The notes under the pieces were generated by a model. It saw only the letters and a list, made by a program, of their open reading frames with translations, searched no databases and was not told the origin of the DNA. DNA of 64,000 nucleotides from Micropterix aruncella (Eukaryota; Arthropoda; Insecta; Lepidoptera; Micropterigidae), in NCBI GenBank assembly GCA_944548615.1, contig OX155951.1:38188995-38252994 (forward strand). Direction: 5' to 3'. Made by a program: the position numbers and the translations under genes. This document shows positions 60,684 to 64,000 of this stretch, piece after piece (position 1 is the stretch's first letter; each line of letters starts with the position of its first letter).

Positions 60684-63654
60684 TGTAATGATCTGAAAAT
60701 CATCACATGATCGCTTAGCAGCTCTAAGCTAACCGGAAATAGATTAATCGAATTTTTAAAATTAAATTGTACTTTAAAAAGATCATAGTGACATCTAGCG
60801 ATTTAATTAGGAACTAAACTTGACAGATGAAGAATGTCAGTTGCTAAACTATAGAGTGCAGTGCCAGCGTCACATAAATAAAGGGGTTTTGAATAGTTTT
60901 GAGAGTTAAGGACATTATTAGGGGTTTAAAAATAGATAATCAGGAATATTTGGCAAGAAATTAGCATATTTTGAGATTTTTACGAAAAAATTGACGTAAA
61001 ATTCAACAATTGACAAATAGACAATAGAAGCATGCTTATGGTCTGGAAAAGTCGACTGATTGGTTTTTCAAAGAATTATAGAAGGGGTTCATTAAATAGT
61101 AGGAATTATGGGAGAATTTAATAGTAATATTGATAAAGTCATTTATAGAACATTTGATTTATTATTAAGAGAAATTGGAAAACATAATCGATATCGGTGA
61201 GGGAAAGGAGAATCAATGATGTCAAAAGAATTTCACCGAATAATTGCCAGTCAAAATAAAAATTAATAGTTAAATTGAGGAAATTTAGAAACACTTAATT
61301 AAAATAAAGGAATTACTAGATAAAAATACTAGCAATAAATAAAATTGAAATAAAATAGTTATATTATTTCGCTTTCAAATGCGAAAGCGGAAACGACGCG
61401 AAAGAAAGGCGGCAAGGTCAGGTCAAAGTATGAAGATTTCCCGCCGAATATGAAACATCAATTTCTCATAATACGTAAATTAAATACTTAAAATCATGTG
61501 TAGAAGTAGAAGCACGAATTATCGTTAAGAAATTCGCTTGTTAGCAATGTAGCAGAGCGTTAATTAACGAAAAAATAGATAAATCAGATCGTTTTGTGAT
61601 TGATTAGTCAATAGTTGTGGGTTAAATTATTGAAAAAAGGTCATATCGATAGGGGTGTTATAAAAGGGATGGACGTGTTGCTTCCGGCATCCATTAAGAA
61701 ATTTTAGTTGCACGCACTAAAGCTGCGAAAGTTTGGGAAAGAAAAGTATATCTTGGGGCTCAGATGTGAGGATAAAACAGTTTAAAATAAGGGCACTGAG
61801 ATGCTGTGAAGCATCTTAGTGCCCAGTTCATTTAAATTCGTATAAAGTGTGCAGATCGTACATCACAGAAACGCTTTATCGCACTCGTCATTGAGGCGCT
61901 TTTTACAAAGACACTAAAACGAACAAATAATTGAAAATCCAGTGCTAAAAATGTGAATCGAGAGAGCTACGCGAGTTGGCATGTAAAAATCCAACATTTC
62001 AAATAAAATAGAAGTACGAGATTTCGTCGGGTTGCAATACGGAAATTATATCAAAGATGGCGACGAGGCAAAGTCAGATTAATATATCACAACATTGCGA
62101 GCGTTCTTCGGAGGTGCATAACATAGCGGTGAAATACAATTAACATTGACGAGAACGCAGTAACGGCTTGGAATTGCAGTACGATAGCGAAGAGGTTGGG
62201 GTTTCTAAAAAGGCATTCGTCGTGGTATGGCAGATTTCTAGGAATGCAACAACACATCGAAGATTGACATTTAGTTATAAGTGCATAATTGTGCAATGCA
62301 GCTGTAAATACGGGAAGTATAGCCGAGAGTCATTGTCGGCAAAGATGTACTAAAAATATGTAAGTTTATTTTGCCGAAGCTGGCGTTATTTAATTATTTG
62401 GGCCGAAGCTAGCAACCAATATTGTCATTGTTGTATATTTTTTGGGGTTATAAATATTAGAGTTTTGGGGGGTTTGTTGGAAATTATTAGAAATGATAAG
62501 TAGTAGTAACGTAAATGCGTGATTTCTACATATTTGCACGTTAACTAAAAATGAGTCATTTAACATCGATTGACAGGAAGAGTCGTTGATAATTATACGA
62601 GGTAAACCTCTAGACAGACTCTCATTTAATTTGGAAGAGAGTTAGCCTTTCTAACTCCATTGATTCAGACACCAGCCATTATATAAATGTGCTCTTAATT
62701 TGGAAACTAGTTAAGGAAACATTCGAATTATACTGAATGTTAGATTAAATTTAAAGATAAGGAAAATTGTAGATTATATTGTATTAAGGTTTTTTGTTTT
62801 GACTGATCGATGGGGTTCCACGGATAACGGGGAGGGAATAGTATTAATAGAAATAATAGAACGAAAACCATATGGACAACCAGTGGACTGGATGGTAACC
62901 AGGTTGTAGTTTATATCGGGCATTAGCGACTGCGGTCATTTAAATTCATTATATCACTGGAACGCCATCGACTAGTTGACAGTATGTTAGTTATAAGTAA
63001 TTTTATTGTTGTATGTAACATTACGATTCATGTTTCAATATAAATTGACATTGAACATATTTAAGTAAATAAGGGATTAGAATCTAATTGTCGAATTTCA
63101 CGGCGGAGATTTAAACTCATGCATTATCATTATTAATATTATTTTATTAACAATCGACTGAACGCAGCCATTGTTGTCATCGACAAATGATCGATCGAAA
63201 ATAACTCAAGAAGAAATTGTAAATAATTGTGGTGAATTAGGCGCTCATTATAACAAATATAATTCACAATAGTAGTACTTAAACTAAAATAGAAGAATTT
63301 ATAAATTTAATTGTTAATATATGCATTTGGGTTAATATATGGATTATTAATTGGAGAAGAATTGTTTCATTGAGGAAGTAAATACAGAGGGAAATTATTA
63401 GACAAGGTGTTGGAAGCCTATCCCACTGGAAGGTAATATTATCACTGTCGCTGATATGGTAGTGAAGTAAGGGGATCAAAAGTATAGCTTACAATTTTAA
63501 AGATAGAGATATAGGAAAAAGCAACTCTCTACAAATGACGTCCCAATGTGGTGGGCCAATAGACTTTGAAAGTATCTTAACATAACGAGAAATAGATTAT
63601 AAAATCATAACTCACAGATGGAAGTGAGAAGTAGTAGAAAAAATCAACGCTACA
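60684..63654 (+). repeat. 3' LTR (2,971 bp)
   Basis: Near-identical partner of 52195-55165; differences at 62905 (T), 63108 (G) and 63361 (A). Preceded by the purine tract and followed by GTATGTAT. Confidence 0.92.
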
Positions 63655-63662
63655 GTATGTAT

Positions 63663-64000
63663 CTAACTTTTTAGTTTAATTTAGTAACTGTATAACTTTT
63701 ATTATTTAAGAAGTGTTAGACGTTGTCAGAAAACTGCTTGCTGCGAACCCCTGAAGTCGTTAATCCCTCAGTTGTCAATCAGTTCAGTTGCGTTCAATAC
63801 AAAACTACCTTGCCTATCTGCATTATGGATAGCAATATTTACAGTGAAACGAGCGGAACTCATATGAATACGATGCAACAATCATCTCTATACCGCAAAA
63901 GAGGGGATTCGCGCTTGTAGATTTTATTCTGCGGTTTAGACAATTGTTTAAAATACTGAAAAAGGGTATACAAAATAATAAAATATTAAATAAATAAAAT
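63663..64000. other. right flank, no recognised gene
   Basis: A 65-residue plus-strand frame (63723-63920, MSENCLLRTPEVVNPS...) has no features I know; may be accidental. The end is AT-rich. Confidence 0.35.

Larger units (their letters stand above)
52195..63654 (+). mobile_element. LTR retrotransposon, young, gag-only (probably non-autonomous)
   Basis: Two 2,971-bp LTRs (TGTAATG...GCTACA) enclose a 5.5-kb interior. GTAT(GTAT) adjoins both outer ends (52187-52194; 63655-63662), a TSD of 4 bp or more. A primer site (55168-55187) resembling the complement of a tRNA-Lys 3' end follows LTR1, and a purine tract (GGGAGGGGG, 60672-60680) precedes LTR2. The interior has gag and a protease scrap, but I find no RT, RNase H or integrase motifs. 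Confidence 0.88.

Overview
The window is AT-rich, repeat-laden animal nuclear DNA, almost certainly from an arthropod and most likely an insect (a moth or butterfly is my best guess). It has one intron-containing host gene, no bacterial operon structure, and a dense set of insect-type mobile elements: Penelope-like elements (PLE), CR1/Jockey- and RTE-type LINEs, Tc1/mariner and piggyBac-like DNA transposons, a SINE-like family and an LTR retrotransposon. No rRNA gene, intact tRNA gene or CRISPR array was seen.

The one host gene I can fully support is on the minus strand, 45697 down to 33082. It has six coding exons joined by GT-AG introns in consistent phase and gives a 560-residue secreted protein of the insect maltase/alpha-glucosidase family (GH13). 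Aligned by eye to the family's conserved regions, it has lost the region I Asp and Asn-His, the region III catalytic Glu and the region IV His. It keeps only the nucleophile-position Asp and the region IV Asp. It therefore looks like an intact gene for a catalytically dead pseudo-enzyme. Its introns carry a mariner-like element, SINE-like copies, LINE remnants and a roughly 380-bp AT microsatellite.

Left part (1-20 kb): a nested stack. An old dispersed repeat (3.7/8.3 kb) is interrupted by a minus-strand LINE 3' fragment, which is itself interrupted by a composite PLE insertion (3887-7759) of two head-to-head copies with a 13-bp target-site duplication (TSD). A second copy of the same LINE (about 8.75-13.77 kb) is interrupted by another LINE fragment and by a nearly intact CR1/Jockey-type LINE (9836-13535, 989-residue endonuclease-RT ORF, 7-bp TSD). 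Then follow a decayed mariner, a piggyBac-like MITE and short palindromic PLE-terminus elements.

Middle (20-33 kb): AT-rich DNA with a tRNA-derived SINE head, a second composite PLE inserted inside a 157-bp tandem duplication, a palindromic PLE mini-element, a (TA)n tract and a CpG-rich block with a CRE-like palindrome that could be a promoter.

Right part (45.7-64 kb): further copies of a ~670-bp SINE-like family, two of which (2139-2808 and 48655-49320) have clear 13-16 bp TSDs. Then comes a young LTR retrotransposon (52195-63654) with 2,971-bp LTRs differing at only a few sites. Its internal region holds a frameshifted gag and a protease remnant but no recognisable reverse transcriptase or integrase, so it is probably non-autonomous.
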